A stretch of DNA of 64,000 bases from Dietzia timorensis. Lineage in GTDB: Bacteria > Actinomycetota > Actinomycetes > Mycobacteriales > Mycobacteriaceae. The stretch covers positions 3,224,001 through 3,288,000 of the forward strand of contig NZ_CP015961.1 of NCBI RefSeq assembly GCF_001659785.1, given 5' to 3'. Numbering within the stretch: the stretch's first letter is position 1; each line of letters starts with the position of its first letter. Made by a program: the position numbers and the translations under genes. Below, in pieces: positions 41,610 through 51,140 of this stretch. The notes beneath the pieces were generated by a model. That model was given only the letters and a program-made list of their open reading frames with translations, did no database searches and was not told the origin of the DNA.

Positions 41610-44306
41610 TTACTTTCTCTCCTCGCGGACGCGTGCGATCAGGTCCTTGGCCGAAATCGACTCATCGCGGCCCGCATGGCGGCCGTAGCGATCGGAGTCG
41701 CCCGCGGCCGGATTCTCCCGGCCGGAGACGGCGTCCTCCACAGGCGCTTCGGGCGCCGAGAACTCCGCACCCCCGGTCGACGAGTCGACTGCGACCTCGG
41801 CGGACGGGCTCGCGGCGAACGTCGCCGCCGGGGTTCCGGCGGCCGGGGGCTGCTGCGCGGCCCCGGGAGCGTAGGAGCGCGCGACGCTGCGTCGTTTGAT
41901 CGACGGGCGCTTGGCCTCGGCGGCGGGTGCCTTCGTCTCCGCGGACGCGTGGTCCTTCGCACCCGGGTATCCGGGTACCTCCGGGGCGGTATCGATCTCT
42001 CCGTCGTCATGCGTGGAGGTGGTTGCTGCGGTGGCGGCGCCGTGGGCTTCGCCATCCTCGTGCGCGGCCTGGCCACTACGTCCGTCGAGTTCGGCGCGGC
42101 CCTGGCTCGGCAGGAGGTGCTCCTCGTCGTCGAGCTCTGCCTCGGACAGGCCGACGCGCTCCTGGATGCGTTTCATCCACCGCGGCGCCCACCAGCAGTC
42201 CTCGCCGAGCATCTTCATCACCGCGGGCACAAGCAGCATGCGGATGACGGTCGCGTCGATGATGAGCGCGGCGATCATGCCGAAGGCGATGTACTTCATC
42301 ATCACGATCTCGGAGAACGCGAACGCGCCGGTGACGACGATGAGGATGAGCGCGGCGGAGGTGATGATCTGGCCCGTGCGCGCGATGCCGGAGCGGATCG
42401 CGACGTTCGTCGGTACCCCGCGCGTTTTCGCCTCCACCATTCTCGACAGCAAGAACACCTCGTAGTCCGTGGACAGTCCGTAGATGATCGCGACGAGAAG
42501 GACCACGACCGGCGACGTCAGCGGGCCGGGGGTGAAGCCGAGCATGCTCGCTCCGTGCCCATCGACGAAGATCCACGTGAGCACGCCGAGCGTGGCGCCG
42601 AGCCCGAGGAGGTTCATCAGCGCCGCCTTGATAGGCAACACGAGAGAGCCGAACGCGAGGAACAACAGGATCGTGGTGGCGACGAACACGTAGAGGACGA
42701 ACCACGGCAGGCCGTCCATGAGGGCCTGGATCGAGTCGTACTCGAGCGCCGGGTTACCACCGACGTGCACCTCGGTGCCGTCGGGGATCGGGAATTTCTG
42801 CAGGTACTCGACGGTCTCGTCCGCGTCGTTTCGATCGACGATGGACGCCTGCAGGACGGTGACATCGCGGCCCTGCTCGTCTGTCTCGCCCGAGCGTGCG
42901 AACTGGAAGGTGCCGGTGAGCCCGGGCGCGTCGTTCGCTTCGTTGCGGATCTCGGTGAGCTGGGTCGAATCGGCGCCGGTCACGACGAGCTTGACCGGGT
43001 CGGTGCGCGACTCGGGGAACGCCGAATCGTAGGCTTCCTGCGCGACGCGGGTGTCGTTGTCCGGCGGCAGGTAGGTCTCGTTGATGCCGCCGAACTTGAC
43101 GCCCGAGAACGGGGCGATGAGCGCGAGAAGCACCACGACGATCGGAATGGTGACGATCACGGGGCGGCGCATGGCGAATGCCGCGATGCGCGCGAAGAAG
43201 CCCCGCTCCTGCCCCGGGGCGACGGCCTTGCGCGGCCCGGAGTCCTCGCGCAGGCGCGGAATGAAGCGTGCGAGGACCTTGCGGACCGAGAGCATGTCGA
43301 CGCGATGGCCGAGCATCGCGAGCACGGCCGGAAGCAAGGTCACCGACAGCAGTGCGGCGAGGAGGACCGCCGCGATGGCGCCGTAGGACACGGACTTGAG
43401 GAATTCCTGCGGGAACAGCAGCAATCCCGAGAGCGTGACACCGACCATGAGCGCGGAAAACGCCACGGTCCGTCCGGCGGTGGCGACCGAGCGTCTGGCC
43501 GCGTCGGGCGGGGCGTATCCGGCCGCCATCTCCTCGCGGAAGCGGGACACCACGAACAGGCCGTAGTCGATGGCGAGGCCAAGCCCGATGAGGGTGACGA
43601 CATTGTTGGCGAACGAGTTGACCGGGTGGATGATGCCGAGCAGCTGCAGCAGGCCGAGCGCACCGAGAATGGTGAGCACGCCGACCAGCACCGGGAGCGC
43701 GGCGGCCACGAGCCCACCGAACACGACGACGAGCAGCACGAACACCAGGGGCAGCGCGATGAGCTCGGCCCGCTTGAGGTCGTTGGTCATCCCCTCGTCG
43801 ATCGCTCCCGCCACGGCCTGGAGGCCACCGACCTGCGTCTCGGCCCCGTCGACGCCGAGGTCGTCCTCGATCGCCTTGAAGTGCGGCAGCACCTCGTCGC
43901 CGGAACCGGCGAGCTGCACGGAGGCGACGATGAAGCCTTCGTCGCGGTTGACCAGCTGCGGCGACTGGTTCTGTGTGTAGCTGGTGACCCCGATGACGTC
44001 GTCGGGGTGGGACTGCTGCAGCTGCTCGAGCGAGCTCGAGACGTCACCGAGGAAGCCCTGGTCGTCGACGTTTCCGCCGGGCGCGTGGTAGAGCACGACG
44101 ACATCGCCCATGGCGTCACGACCGTAGGCGTCCTGCTCGATCTGCTCGGCGGTCGCGTAGCCGGACTTGGGATCCTCGAATCCGCCTTGCGTGAACTCCT
44201 TGCCGAACAAGTGGCCTGCGCCGGCGATGAGGATCATCGCCGCAACCATCACCACCAGTACGACTCCGCGCTTCGCCGCGACCGTTCGTCCCCATGCGTT
44301 AAACAA
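41610..44306 (-). CDS. mmpL3: MmpL3 trehalose monomycolate exporter
   Basis: The 898-residue RND-family protein has twelve membrane segments in two halves, each with an extracytoplasmic domain. The proton-relay Asp-Tyr pairs are visible in GLAIDYGLFVVSRFRE and YGLSTDYEVFLLSR. It flips trehalose monomycolate across the inner membrane and is essential in mycobacteria. The start is TTG 44306, giving the family-like MFNAWGRTV, behind an AGG-containing leader. A disordered tail of about 190 residues follows the last membrane segment. Neighbours (YbhN-like, NYN, trmB) match the conserved mmpL3 locus. Confidence 0.92.
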   Translation of the reverse strand: MFNAWGRTVAAKRGVVLVVMVAAMILIAGAGHLFGKEFTQGGFEDPKSGYATAEQIEQDAYGRDAMGDVVVLYHAPGGNVDDQGFLGDVSSSLEQLQQSHPDDVIGVTSYTQNQSPQLVNRDEGFIVASVQLAGSGDEVLPHFKAIEDDLGVDGAETQVGGLQAVAGAIDEGMTNDLKRAELIALPLVFVLLVVVFGGLVAAALPVLVGVLTILGALGLLQLLGIIHPVNSFANNVVTLIGLGLAIDYGLFVVSRFREEMAAGYAPPDAARRSVATAGRTVAFSALMVGVTLSGLLLFPQEFLKSVSYGAIAAVLLAALLSVTLLPAVLAMLGHRVDMLSVRKVLARFIPRLREDSGPRKAVAPGQERGFFARIAAFAMRRPVIVTIPIVVVLLALIAPFSGVKFGGINETYLPPDNDTRVAQEAYDSAFPESRTDPVKLVVTGADSTQLTEIRNEANDAPGLTGTFQFARSGETDEQGRDVTVLQASIVDRNDADETVEYLQKFPIPDGTEVHVGGNPALEYDSIQALMDGLPWFVLYVFVATTILLFLAFGSLVLPIKAALMNLLGLGATLGVLTWIFVDGHGASMLGFTPGPLTSPVVVLLVAIIYGLSTDYEVFLLSRMVEAKTRGVPTNVAIRSGIARTGQIITSAALILIVVTGAFAFSEIVMMKYIAFGMIAALIIDATVIRMLLVPAVMKMLGEDCWWAPRWMKRIQERVGLSEAELDDEEHLLPSQGRAELDGRSGQAAHEDGEAHGAATAATTSTHDDGEIDTAPEVPGYPGAKDHASAETKAPAAEAKRPSIKRRSVARSYAPGAAQQPPAAGTPAATFAASPSAEVAVDSSTGGAEFSAPEAPVEDAVSGRENPAAGDSDRYGRHAGRDESISAKDLIARVREERK

Positions 44307-44352
44307 AACCTGGCCTTCTTACGGGTTGATTCTTCTTGCGTGTGCGCTTGTT

Positions 44353-45105
44353 TCAGCGCGCGGACAACAACGTGGACAGTGGGCGGAATGGCTGCAGCCA
44401 GGCGCCCTCGGCCGGGAGGTTCTCCAGGCTCACGCGCGGCAGCGGCTCGCGGAACACCCCGTCGACGTCCTCGAGATCGACGAAGGTGAGCACCTCCGAC
44501 TGCGTCGCCCACGTCGCGTGCTCGCGAAACCCGATGACCGTGACGGGAATGTCCTCGGCGAGCTCCTCAAGGGGCTCGCGAAACGCCTGTCCGTCGGCGG
44601 ACGCGACGACGAGACCCGCGAGCCGTCCCTCGTCGGCGATGCGGTCGATATGGTCGAGCATGTCCTCGTCGACGTCGGAGTCCTCGGTGCTCTTCGGCTT
44701 CGCGAACACCGCGTAGCCGACGTTGCGCAAGGCCTCGACCCACGGCCGCACGACGTCAGACTGCCCGGGCACGATGTTGGTGAACACGGTCGCCTCGGTG
44801 ACCAACTGCTGCCGGGTGCGCCGCGACACGTCCGCCGTGAACCCGAGCAGCCACCGGCCGAGCGCGTCGAACCGTGGACGGTAGGCCGAGGTCGGCCGGC
44901 CGCCGAGAATCGCGCCGAGCCCCATGTCGAGGTTCGGGGCATCCCAGACCAGCAGCACCACGCCCTGGTCCGAATCGGGATCATGTGTGACGTCGGAAGC
45001 GGCACCTGCCGCGACGTCCGATCCGGCGGCCCCGACGGACGGGGCGGACGGATCGGCGGGCGGGACGTCGGTGTTCCCGGGCATGAGATTTTCAGGTCTA
45101 TTCAT
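44353..45105 (-). CDS. NYN-domain protein of the mmpL3 locus (Rv0207c-like)
   Basis: The 250-residue protein has a disordered N-terminus of about 45 residues and a NYN-like fold beginning VVLLVWDAPNLDMGLG. Further acidic residues occur in DVDEDMLDHIDRI and the VASADGQAF segment. The mycobacterial homologue Rv0207c sits between mmpL3 and trmB, as here. RNA cleavage is suggested by the fold, but the role next to mycolate export is unknown. No clear ribosome site is visible; ATG 45084 is an alternative start. Confidence 0.75.
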   Translation of the reverse strand: MNRPENLMPGNTDVPPADPSAPSVGAAGSDVAAGAASDVTHDPDSDQGVVLLVWDAPNLDMGLGAILGGRPTSAYRPRFDALGRWLLGFTADVSRRTRQQLVTEATVFTNIVPGQSDVVRPWVEALRNVGYAVFAKPKSTEDSDVDEDMLDHIDRIADEGRLAGLVVASADGQAFREPLEELAEDIPVTVIGFREHATWATQSEVLTFVDLEDVDGVFREPLPRVSLENLPAEGAWLQPFRPLSTLLSAR

Positions 45106-45333
45106 AAGGAATGCCGATTTCTTTGTAATGAGCGCACTATGGGTGTCAATGGCCCCCGTGCGGGAGCAAATATCTTCGAATCGGTGCCGCCGCCGGGCGG
45201 CGGATCATGCACCGACTACCCAATCTATCGGCCACTACCGCCCCGGATGAAACATGCGGACTCGCTCCGACGCTACCGAGTCCGCCGTTCACGGCCCCGC
45301 CACATTGCGCGTTTACGGCGACCTACCAGCTCT

Positions 45334-46152
45334 TTAGCTCCCCATGGCCGTCGATTCGGCGTCGATTCGCCGGCGCCAGAAAAATTCCCGGATCACGCGG
45401 TCCTCGTCGAGCCCCTTGCCCTCGAACTTCGTCACCGGCCGCTCGGTGGTGAATGGAATCGCATCGGGAATCTCCGATTCGGAGATCCGCGACAGGCTCG
45501 GCGCGCTGTTGCCGACCTCGTCGATCCATTCCCCGTAATCGACGTGGTCGGTCGCGACGTGAAGAACACCGCCGGGGGCGAGCCTGGACGCGATCAGCTC
45601 GAAGGTGCCGAGCTGCAGCAGCCGTCGCTTGTGGTGGCGCGCCTTCGGCCACGGGTCCGGGAAGAACACGCGCACCCCGGCGAGCGAGGCGGGGGCGATC
45701 ATGTTGGTGAGCACGTCCACGCCGTCGCCGCGGATCATGCGCACATTCTCCAGCTCCCCACGCACGACGAGGCCGAGCAGCTGTGCGAGGCCCGGCTGGT
45801 ACACCTCTACGGCGATAACGTCCTTATCGGGCTCGACCTCGGCCATCGCGGCGGTCGAGGTACCCGTGCCGGAGCCGATCTCGACGATCAGCGGAGCCTC
45901 GCGGCCGAACCACTCCTGCCGGTCGACCACTTCGTCTGCGACGTTGCGCCCGTACGTCGACCAGTACTTTTCCCAGTTCTTCTGCTGCCCCGGGCGCATC
46001 GATCCGCGGCGGAATCGGTATGCGGTGACGCGCGGAAAGAGCCTACGGTCGTCGTCCGGTGTCACCGCCGCGGAATCGTTGTCGCTCCCGGCCGCGCGCA
46101 CGTCGTCGCCCTCGCCGGTGGTTTTCGCCTGCTCATCTGCCGTGTCACTCAC
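45334..46152 (-). CDS. trmB: tRNA (guanine-N7-)-methyltransferase
   Basis: The 272-residue enzyme makes m7G46 in tRNA. The S-adenosylmethionine loop VEIGSGTGTST and the TrmB motif FFPDPWPKARHHKRRL are both present. The first 45 residues are a disordered Asp/Glu-rich extension. GTG 46152 is chosen over a frame 54 codons longer because CACAAT ends 6 nt before it and the longer product begins with non-conserved sequence. It diverges from a gene pair of unknown function. Confidence 0.9.
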   Translation of the reverse strand: MSDTADEQAKTTGEGDDVRAAGSDNDSAAVTPDDDRRLFPRVTAYRFRRGSMRPGQQKNWEKYWSTYGRNVADEVVDRQEWFGREAPLIVEIGSGTGTSTAAMAEVEPDKDVIAVEVYQPGLAQLLGLVVRGELENVRMIRGDGVDVLTNMIAPASLAGVRVFFPDPWPKARHHKRRLLQLGTFELIASRLAPGGVLHVATDHVDYGEWIDEVGNSAPSLSRISESEIPDAIPFTTERPVTKFEGKGLDEDRVIREFFWRRRIDAESTAMGS

Positions 46153-46158
46153 CGTGGC

Positions 46159-46164
46159 ATTGTG
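46159..46164 (-). promoter_or_regulatory. -10 box CACAAT of a leaderless transcript
   Basis: On the minus strand CACAAT ends 6 nt before the trmB GTG at 46152. Confidence 0.45.
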
Positions 46165-46260
46165 TCCACAAGTGCGCGCTGGCGCCAAAATCCTCGTGCC
46201 TCGCCGACCGAGAAAATGTAGCGCCCCCATGACTCGGTGCCGATGCGGTTCGATGTTCCC

Positions 46261-46908
46261 ATGACCGAAACCGGCGCTCTCGCCGCCGCGGCCTCCGCCC
46301 TCATCCGGCGGCACGCCGCGGCCCTCGGCGCACCTCCCCGCGGCGCCATCTCGGCAGACGCGCGCTACGGGCGGCTGCTCGCCGAAATCGCGTCCGGACT
46401 GGAAGCGCCGCCTCGTGTGCGCGTCGTCGGCGGTCCCGGCGCCGGACGAGGCCGCCTCGCGGCCGCGCTGGAGACCGCGTTGGACGTGCGATGCGAGGTG
46501 GTCGACGCGAACCGGACGTTACCGGCGACGGTGCCGGACATCGAGCTTTTCGCGTGGTGCACCGCCCCGTGCAGGCACGAACTGCAGTGGCTGCGCCGTC
46601 CCCGCCGCCATCCAGCGGTTGTGGTCGCCACCCGCGCGGACACTTGGGCGGGTGAGGAACGCCCGGCGTGGGCCGAGGGTCTCGTCGCCGTCGGCGAGTG
46701 CGCCCCCGGCTCGACGGGGTTCGACCAGGCCTGCAGCCTCGTCGACGAGGCTGCAGCGGAGGTCCCCGCGCTGCGCCTGGCAGTGGCGACTCTGCGCCTG
46801 GATCGCGACTGCGATGGCCTTGGCGCGCGCGATGTAGCCGAGGCGCTCAGCGCGGAGCTGTCCACCCTCGCCCACAACGCCCCGTTCGCACGGCAGGGCG
46901 CCTCATGA
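46261..46908 (+). CDS. Small protein with degenerate P-loop, first of a pair
   Basis: The 215-residue protein has VRVVGGPGAGRGRLAAALE near residue 53, shaped like a Walker A loop but with Arg instead of the essential Lys-Ser/Thr. A second strand-like segment VVVATRAD could be a remnant of a GTPase NKxD motif. ATG 46261 is the likely start; a start 8 codons earlier is possible. The stop overlaps the next gene by four bases (ATGA). Fold and position suggest a dynamin-like or GTPase-derived protein without clear catalytic residues; I do not know its function. Confidence 0.55.
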   Translation: MTETGALAAAASALIRRHAAALGAPPRGAISADARYGRLLAEIASGLEAPPRVRVVGGPGAGRGRLAAALETALDVRCEVVDANRTLPATVPDIELFAWCTAPCRHELQWLRRPRRHPAVVVATRADTWAGEERPAWAEGLVAVGECAPGSTGFDQACSLVDEAAAEVPALRLAVATLRLDRDCDGLGARDVAEALSAELSTLAHNAPFARQGAS

Positions 46909-48278
46909 GCGCGCCCACCACCGAAAATCCCGCCCATACCGTCCCCGGCATCAACACGGCGCCAGTACCCGCCCAGGGGGATGACGTCGCCGCTCCTCTC
47001 CCCCACGCGGGCCTCGCCGTCGCTGTTCTCGGCGCGCGCGACTGCGGCGCCGGCGAGCTCGCGGCCGAGTTGCGCGCCCACACCGCGGCCGAGGTCACCG
47101 AGACCCTCGGGGACGCCGCCACTGGGGCGCCTGCACCGGCGGTACCGGCGGGGGCCGTCGATGTTGTGCTTGTCGCCGTCGACCTCATCTGCCCGATCCG
47201 CCCCGACGACATGGAGGCGATCGTCGCGCTCGCCGGTCAGCTCCCGGTGGCAGTGGTGCTGGTTCGCGCCGAGCGCTACCCGGACTTCGCGAATACCGCG
47301 GACACCATCACGACTCAGCTGCGCGAACACGATATCGCGGCACCGCTGCTGTGGGCTCCCGGGCGGGGTTCGCACGCCGCCGCGGCCGGGCTGGACGCGC
47401 CGGACGTCACGGGTGCGCTGCTTCGCGCCGCGCGGGAACGCGCCCGCCGCGGTGGGCGGGGCATGTCCGGCGTCATACCCGGTGGTGCATCCGCGCCGCA
47501 GGACGCCGCTCGCAAGGCGCGTGAGACACAGGCAACGCTCGACTGGTTACAACGCGCCAGAACCGAGTCGGTGACGGCGCGTTCGGCGGTTCTGCGGCAG
47601 CAATCCCATGCGGCGCGGGTCGGATTGCAGGCCCTGGTGTCCCGGCAACTGCGCGAGCTCGCCACGGATGCGAAGAACGCGCTCGCCGCGTCGGGGCGGG
47701 GCGAGTTGGAGCATTCGATCGAGTCGATCAACTCCGCATCGGCGAAGGTCTCCCGGCTCCTTAGCGAGCACGCCCGGGCGGAGGCGACGCAGCTACGTCG
47801 GCGACATCTCGGCTCGGATGGGGACGCACCCGCGGAGACGTCCGCACAGCTTCGGCTGCGTTTCAGTCGACCTCCGGTGCACCGCGGGGAGGAGGCGATC
47901 ATGTTGCTCATGGGCGCGGCCGGAGGGGCCGGCCTCGGTCGGCTCGTCGCCGTGCCGTTCGGCGGCTCGTGGGCGGCGATGGCGCTCATCATCCCACTCG
48001 CACTGGCCGCGGGCGCGGCGCTCGGTTCCCTCGGCGTGCGCGCCCGGCGCGTGGCCGCGCTGCGCAGCCATCTCACCGCCGCAACCGTCGAGCATTTCGC
48101 CGCGCTTCGTTCCGAGATCGAACTCGTCGTCTCCGAGCAGCTCCTGCATGCGGAGGCGGCGATCACCGATGCCTTCGCCTACGACAGCGGCCACAGGGTC
48201 AGGGAAATCGAGAAACGCATCGCCGCACTCCGGCATTCCATCCACAGCGGATCACCAGAAACGACAGGACCACGGTAA
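46905..48278 (+). CDS. Membrane protein with degenerate G-domain, second of a pair
   Basis: The 457-residue protein has a degenerate P-loop segment AVAVLGARDCGAGELAAELR and VDVVLVAVDLICPIRPDD in its first 150 residues. A long coiled-coil part (about 205-325) and two adjacent hydrophobic segments (about 345-395) follow, then another coiled coil. This resembles a dynamin-like or GBP-like layout in which a G domain is joined to a membrane-inserting helical stalk. The nucleotide-binding residues are not intact. The frame is coupled to its neighbours by ATGA and TAATG overlaps. Confidence 0.55.
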   Translation: MSAPTTENPAHTVPGINTAPVPAQGDDVAAPLPHAGLAVAVLGARDCGAGELAAELRAHTAAEVTETLGDAATGAPAPAVPAGAVDVVLVAVDLICPIRPDDMEAIVALAGQLPVAVVLVRAERYPDFANTADTITTQLREHDIAAPLLWAPGRGSHAAAAGLDAPDVTGALLRAARERARRGGRGMSGVIPGGASAPQDAARKARETQATLDWLQRARTESVTARSAVLRQQSHAARVGLQALVSRQLRELATDAKNALAASGRGELEHSIESINSASAKVSRLLSEHARAEATQLRRRHLGSDGDAPAETSAQLRLRFSRPPVHRGEEAIMLLMGAAGGAGLGRLVAVPFGGSWAAMALIIPLALAAGAALGSLGVRARRVAALRSHLTAATVEHFAALRSEIELVVSEQLLHAEAAITDAFAYDSGHRVREIEKRIAALRHSIHSGSPETTGPR

Positions 48279-48718
48279 TGAGCGACTTCTTCGATGCTTA
48301 CCCCTTCGGCGAGGAGCACCTCGGCAATGGCGTCAACTATCCGTTGACCACGCCCGCGGGCGACCCCGTCCTCTGCGGGCTCGACAAGTTGTCTCTGGCT
48401 TCGGCCGATTCGCTCAGCTTCCGTATCCCGTTGTCCGGTGAGGTGCTCGACATCGGCGACCCGGAAGCGGACATGGACGGCGACGGGTTCATGGAGGCTG
48501 TCACTCTGCAGGACGAGCGCGGATTGACCGTATATAGCGACGAGGACGGCGACCGCGCTATCGATAAGGTCTCCACCGTCCGCTTCGACGGAACCTACGA
48601 TTCGTGGGAGCTCACCAACCCGAAGGAGCGGACCAAGTTCGGCGGCTTCCTCAACGGGGATCCTTCGCTCAACGAGGACGTCCCGCGCTGGACGTGTACC
48701 GGTTGGGGACGTATCTAG
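48278..48718 (+). CDS. DUF6802-like protein with EF-hand-like loop
   Basis: The 146-residue protein contains DPEADMDGDGFMEAV (about residues 61-75), a calcium-binding-loop-like Asp/Asn-rich segment, then YSDEDGDRAIDKV, a second one, inside a beta-rich domain. The ending FLNGDPSLNEDVPRWTCTGWGRI looks conserved. I recall similar short proteins (DUF6802) in corynebacteria. No signal peptide. It is coupled to the previous gene through TAATG. Confidence 0.6.
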   Translation: MSDFFDAYPFGEEHLGNGVNYPLTTPAGDPVLCGLDKLSLASADSLSFRIPLSGEVLDIGDPEADMDGDGFMEAVTLQDERGLTVYSDEDGDRAIDKVSTVRFDGTYDSWELTNPKERTKFGGFLNGDPSLNEDVPRWTCTGWGRI

Positions 48719-48784
48719 CGCGCCGAATCGGCGTGTTGCGGCGAGAATTCAGCGGTCTCCGTTCCCCGTCCGGCCCGCGACAGT

Positions 48785-48790
48785 CACAAT
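48785..48790 (+). promoter_or_regulatory. -10 box CACAAT of a leaderless transcript
   Basis: CACAAT ends 7 nt before the histidine kinase ATG at 48798. Confidence 0.45.
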
Positions 48791-48797
48791 TGAACTC

Positions 48798-50297
48798 ATG
48801 CCCTACCGGATAGAGCGCAGCAAGGCGCCGCACAGCCGCCGCTGGTGGTCCTCGGCGCGCCTGCGCATCGTCCTCGGCATCTCGCTGACGACGCTCATCG
48901 TCTTCGCGGTCGTCGCGCTCATCGTATTCCAGCTGCTGCGGCTTACGGAGCAGCGCGAAACGAACCAGCTCATCGAGCGCAAGGTCGAGGATTTCATCAG
49001 CTACGTCGAAAGCGGCGCCGGCGAGCTGGCGTCGAGCGGTTCGGCGTCGACGACCGCGATCATGCGCGCATTTCTGTCGCAGCAGTACCCGCAGGACGAC
49101 CAGATCATGATTGCGACGTCGCAGGACTCGGGCACCCAGATGACGATGGCGAAGAACGCCGCGGAAAGCGATCCCTACTTCGACTTGGAAGAACGCGCAG
49201 CCCTATTGAATCTGGCGCTCAACAGCCCTGATTCTTCCGGCGTCACCGCCTCGGAGATTCGCTGGGCGAAGGTAACAGTCACCGGCAAGGACGAGGACGC
49301 CAATCTGCTCGTCGCGGTGAGCCCGCATTCGGCCGAGAACGACATTCAACGGGTGATGGAGCTGGTGCTCTACGCGCTCGCCGTCGGTCTCGTCGTCACC
49401 GCGCTGCTGTCGTGGGTGCTGGCCGGCTGGGTGATCAGCCCGGTGCGCCGAGTGCGTCACGCCGCACAACGCATTTCGGCCGAGGATCTTTCGCGGCGGG
49501 TGCCCGTCTCGGGAGCGGACGAATTCGTCGAGCTCGCTCTCACCGTCAACGCGATGCTCGACAGAGTGGAGATCGCGTATTACACCCAGCGCGAGTTCCT
49601 CAACGACGCCGGCCACGAGCTGCGCACCCCGTTGACGGTGGTCCAGGGCTACCTCGACATCCTCCCGGAGGAACCCGAAGAAAGAAAAGAGACGCTCCTG
49701 CTGGTGCAGGACGAGCTGTCCCGAATGACCCGTATCGTCGAGGATCTACTCCTCCTCGCGCGCTCGCGCCGCCCCGATTTCCTGCGCCGTTTGGCCACCG
49801 AGCTCGAAGAACTCATCCTCGAGGTCGAGATGAAGGCCGAGGTGGTCGCCGACCGAATATGGGACGTGCGCCCCGAGGCGCAGTGCACCGCGTGGCTCGA
49901 CCGCCAGCGCATCACCCAGGCTCTGCTGCAGTTCGCCTCCAACGCGGTTCGCTACACCGAGCCGGACAGCCGCATCGAGATCGGTTGCCGCATCTACGCC
50001 GAGGGACAGCCCCTCCCCCTCGGACTCACCGCCCCTGACGACGGACCGCAAATCCACTTCTGGGTCCGCGATCACGGCAACGGCATACCGGAGGGCCAGG
50101 AGGAGCTGATCTTCCAACGTTTCGCCACGGCTCGCGGGCAGCTCCGCGATCGAAGGGCCGGTACGGGCCTGGGACTGGCGATCGTGTCGACGATCGCCGC
50201 AGCGCACGGCGGAACCGCCGGCGCCGCGAATGCCCCGGACGGCGGTGCCTACTTCGCCCTCACTATCCCGCTCGTTCGGCCCGCAAGTGCGCAATGA
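48798..50297 (+). CDS. Two-component sensor histidine kinase
   Basis: The 499-residue kinase has membrane segments at about 22-46 and 188-213 that enclose an extracytoplasmic sensor of about 140 residues. A HAMP domain (about 210-262), the H-box NDAGHELRTPLTVV with phosphorylated His273, and an ATPase domain with N-box FASNAVRYTE and G-boxes RDHGNGIPEG and GTGLGLAIV follow. The response regulator gene comes 171 nt later, so kinase precedes regulator, the reverse of the usual order. The signal is unknown. Confidence 0.88.
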   Translation: MPYRIERSKAPHSRRWWSSARLRIVLGISLTTLIVFAVVALIVFQLLRLTEQRETNQLIERKVEDFISYVESGAGELASSGSASTTAIMRAFLSQQYPQDDQIMIATSQDSGTQMTMAKNAAESDPYFDLEERAALLNLALNSPDSSGVTASEIRWAKVTVTGKDEDANLLVAVSPHSAENDIQRVMELVLYALAVGLVVTALLSWVLAGWVISPVRRVRHAAQRISAEDLSRRVPVSGADEFVELALTVNAMLDRVEIAYYTQREFLNDAGHELRTPLTVVQGYLDILPEEPEERKETLLLVQDELSRMTRIVEDLLLLARSRRPDFLRRLATELEELILEVEMKAEVVADRIWDVRPEAQCTAWLDRQRITQALLQFASNAVRYTEPDSRIEIGCRIYAEGQPLPLGLTAPDDGPQIHFWVRDHGNGIPEGQEELIFQRFATARGQLRDRRAGTGLGLAIVSTIAAAHGGTAGAANAPDGGAYFALTIPLVRPASAQ

Positions 50298-50468
50298 GAC
50301 AACGTAAATGTCCCGATATCCGTAATATCTGGTCTTATAGTTGAAGCAATGGCATTCAAGCGTGCCGCCGACGGCGTCGTCTATGCTCGTGCGAAGTTCA
50401 GATAGCGCGGCATGGACGTCCAGCGCCCACGCGGCGGACCCGATCAAGTCGATTTTGGAGGACACTAG

Positions 50469-51140
50469 GTGAAAAGCATCCTGGTGGTCGAGGACGATGA
50501 GCTCATCCGCTCAATGCTCGTCAAGGCACTTTCGGAAGCCGAGTACACACCTCTGGAGGCCGCGGACGGCGAAAGCGCCCGCGCCATCTTGTCGTCGATC
50601 TCCGACATCGATTTGGTGATCCTCGATATCGGTCTCCCGGACATCGATGGTTTCGAGCTGCTGCGCGTGGAGCGCGAGCGCGGCCTCGCGGCGCCGGTCA
50701 TCATCGTCACCGCCCGCGACAGCATCGACGACACGGTCGAGGGCCTCGAATCGGGCGCCAACGACTACATGTCGAAGCCGTTTCGCGTTCCGGAGCTCCT
50801 CGCGCGGGTCCGTCTACGGCTCAAGGAGCACGACGAGTCCGCGGGCGACGATTCGACGTCGATCATCGAGCACGGCGGGTTGCGCCTCGATATCCGCACG
50901 CGCCGCGTCGAGGTCGACGGTCAGATCGTCGAGCTGACCAACCGCGAGTTCGCGCTGCTCGAGCTGCTCATGCGCCGAAAAGGCGAGACGATCAGCCGAA
51001 TCCAGCTGCTCGAGAGCGTATGGGGAATGGAGTTCGACCCGGGTTCGAACATCGTCAACGTCTACATCCGCTCCCTTCGCCGCAAGATCGGCGAGCAGAA
51101 GGTGCAGACGATTCGCGGGGTCGGCTACCGCGTCGGCTAA
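50469..51140 (+). CDS. OmpR-family response regulator
   Basis: The 223-residue regulator has an acidic pocket (Glu8, Asp9, Asp10), phosphorylation site Asp53 in ILDIGLPD, Thr81 and Lys103. The winged-helix output domain (about 130-223) ends TIRGVGYRVG. GTG 50469 follows GGAGG. The 171-nt gap after the kinase contains AT-rich sequence including TATAGT near 50335, so it may have its own promoter. The stop overlaps that of the convergent methyltransferase by four bases. Confidence 0.9.
   Translation: MKSILVVEDDELIRSMLVKALSEAEYTPLEAADGESARAILSSISDIDLVILDIGLPDIDGFELLRVERERGLAAPVIIVTARDSIDDTVEGLESGANDYMSKPFRVPELLARVRLRLKEHDESAGDDSTSIIEHGGLRLDIRTRRVEVDGQIVELTNREFALLELLMRRKGETISRIQLLESVWGMEFDPGSNIVNVYIRSLRRKIGEQKVQTIRGVGYRVG

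Noticed and set aside
41598-44489. 963-codon open frame antisense to mmpL3
   Set aside because: It mirrors a certain gene in high-GC DNA, where antisense frames stay open by codon bias. The product is Arg/Glu/His-rich without any domain.
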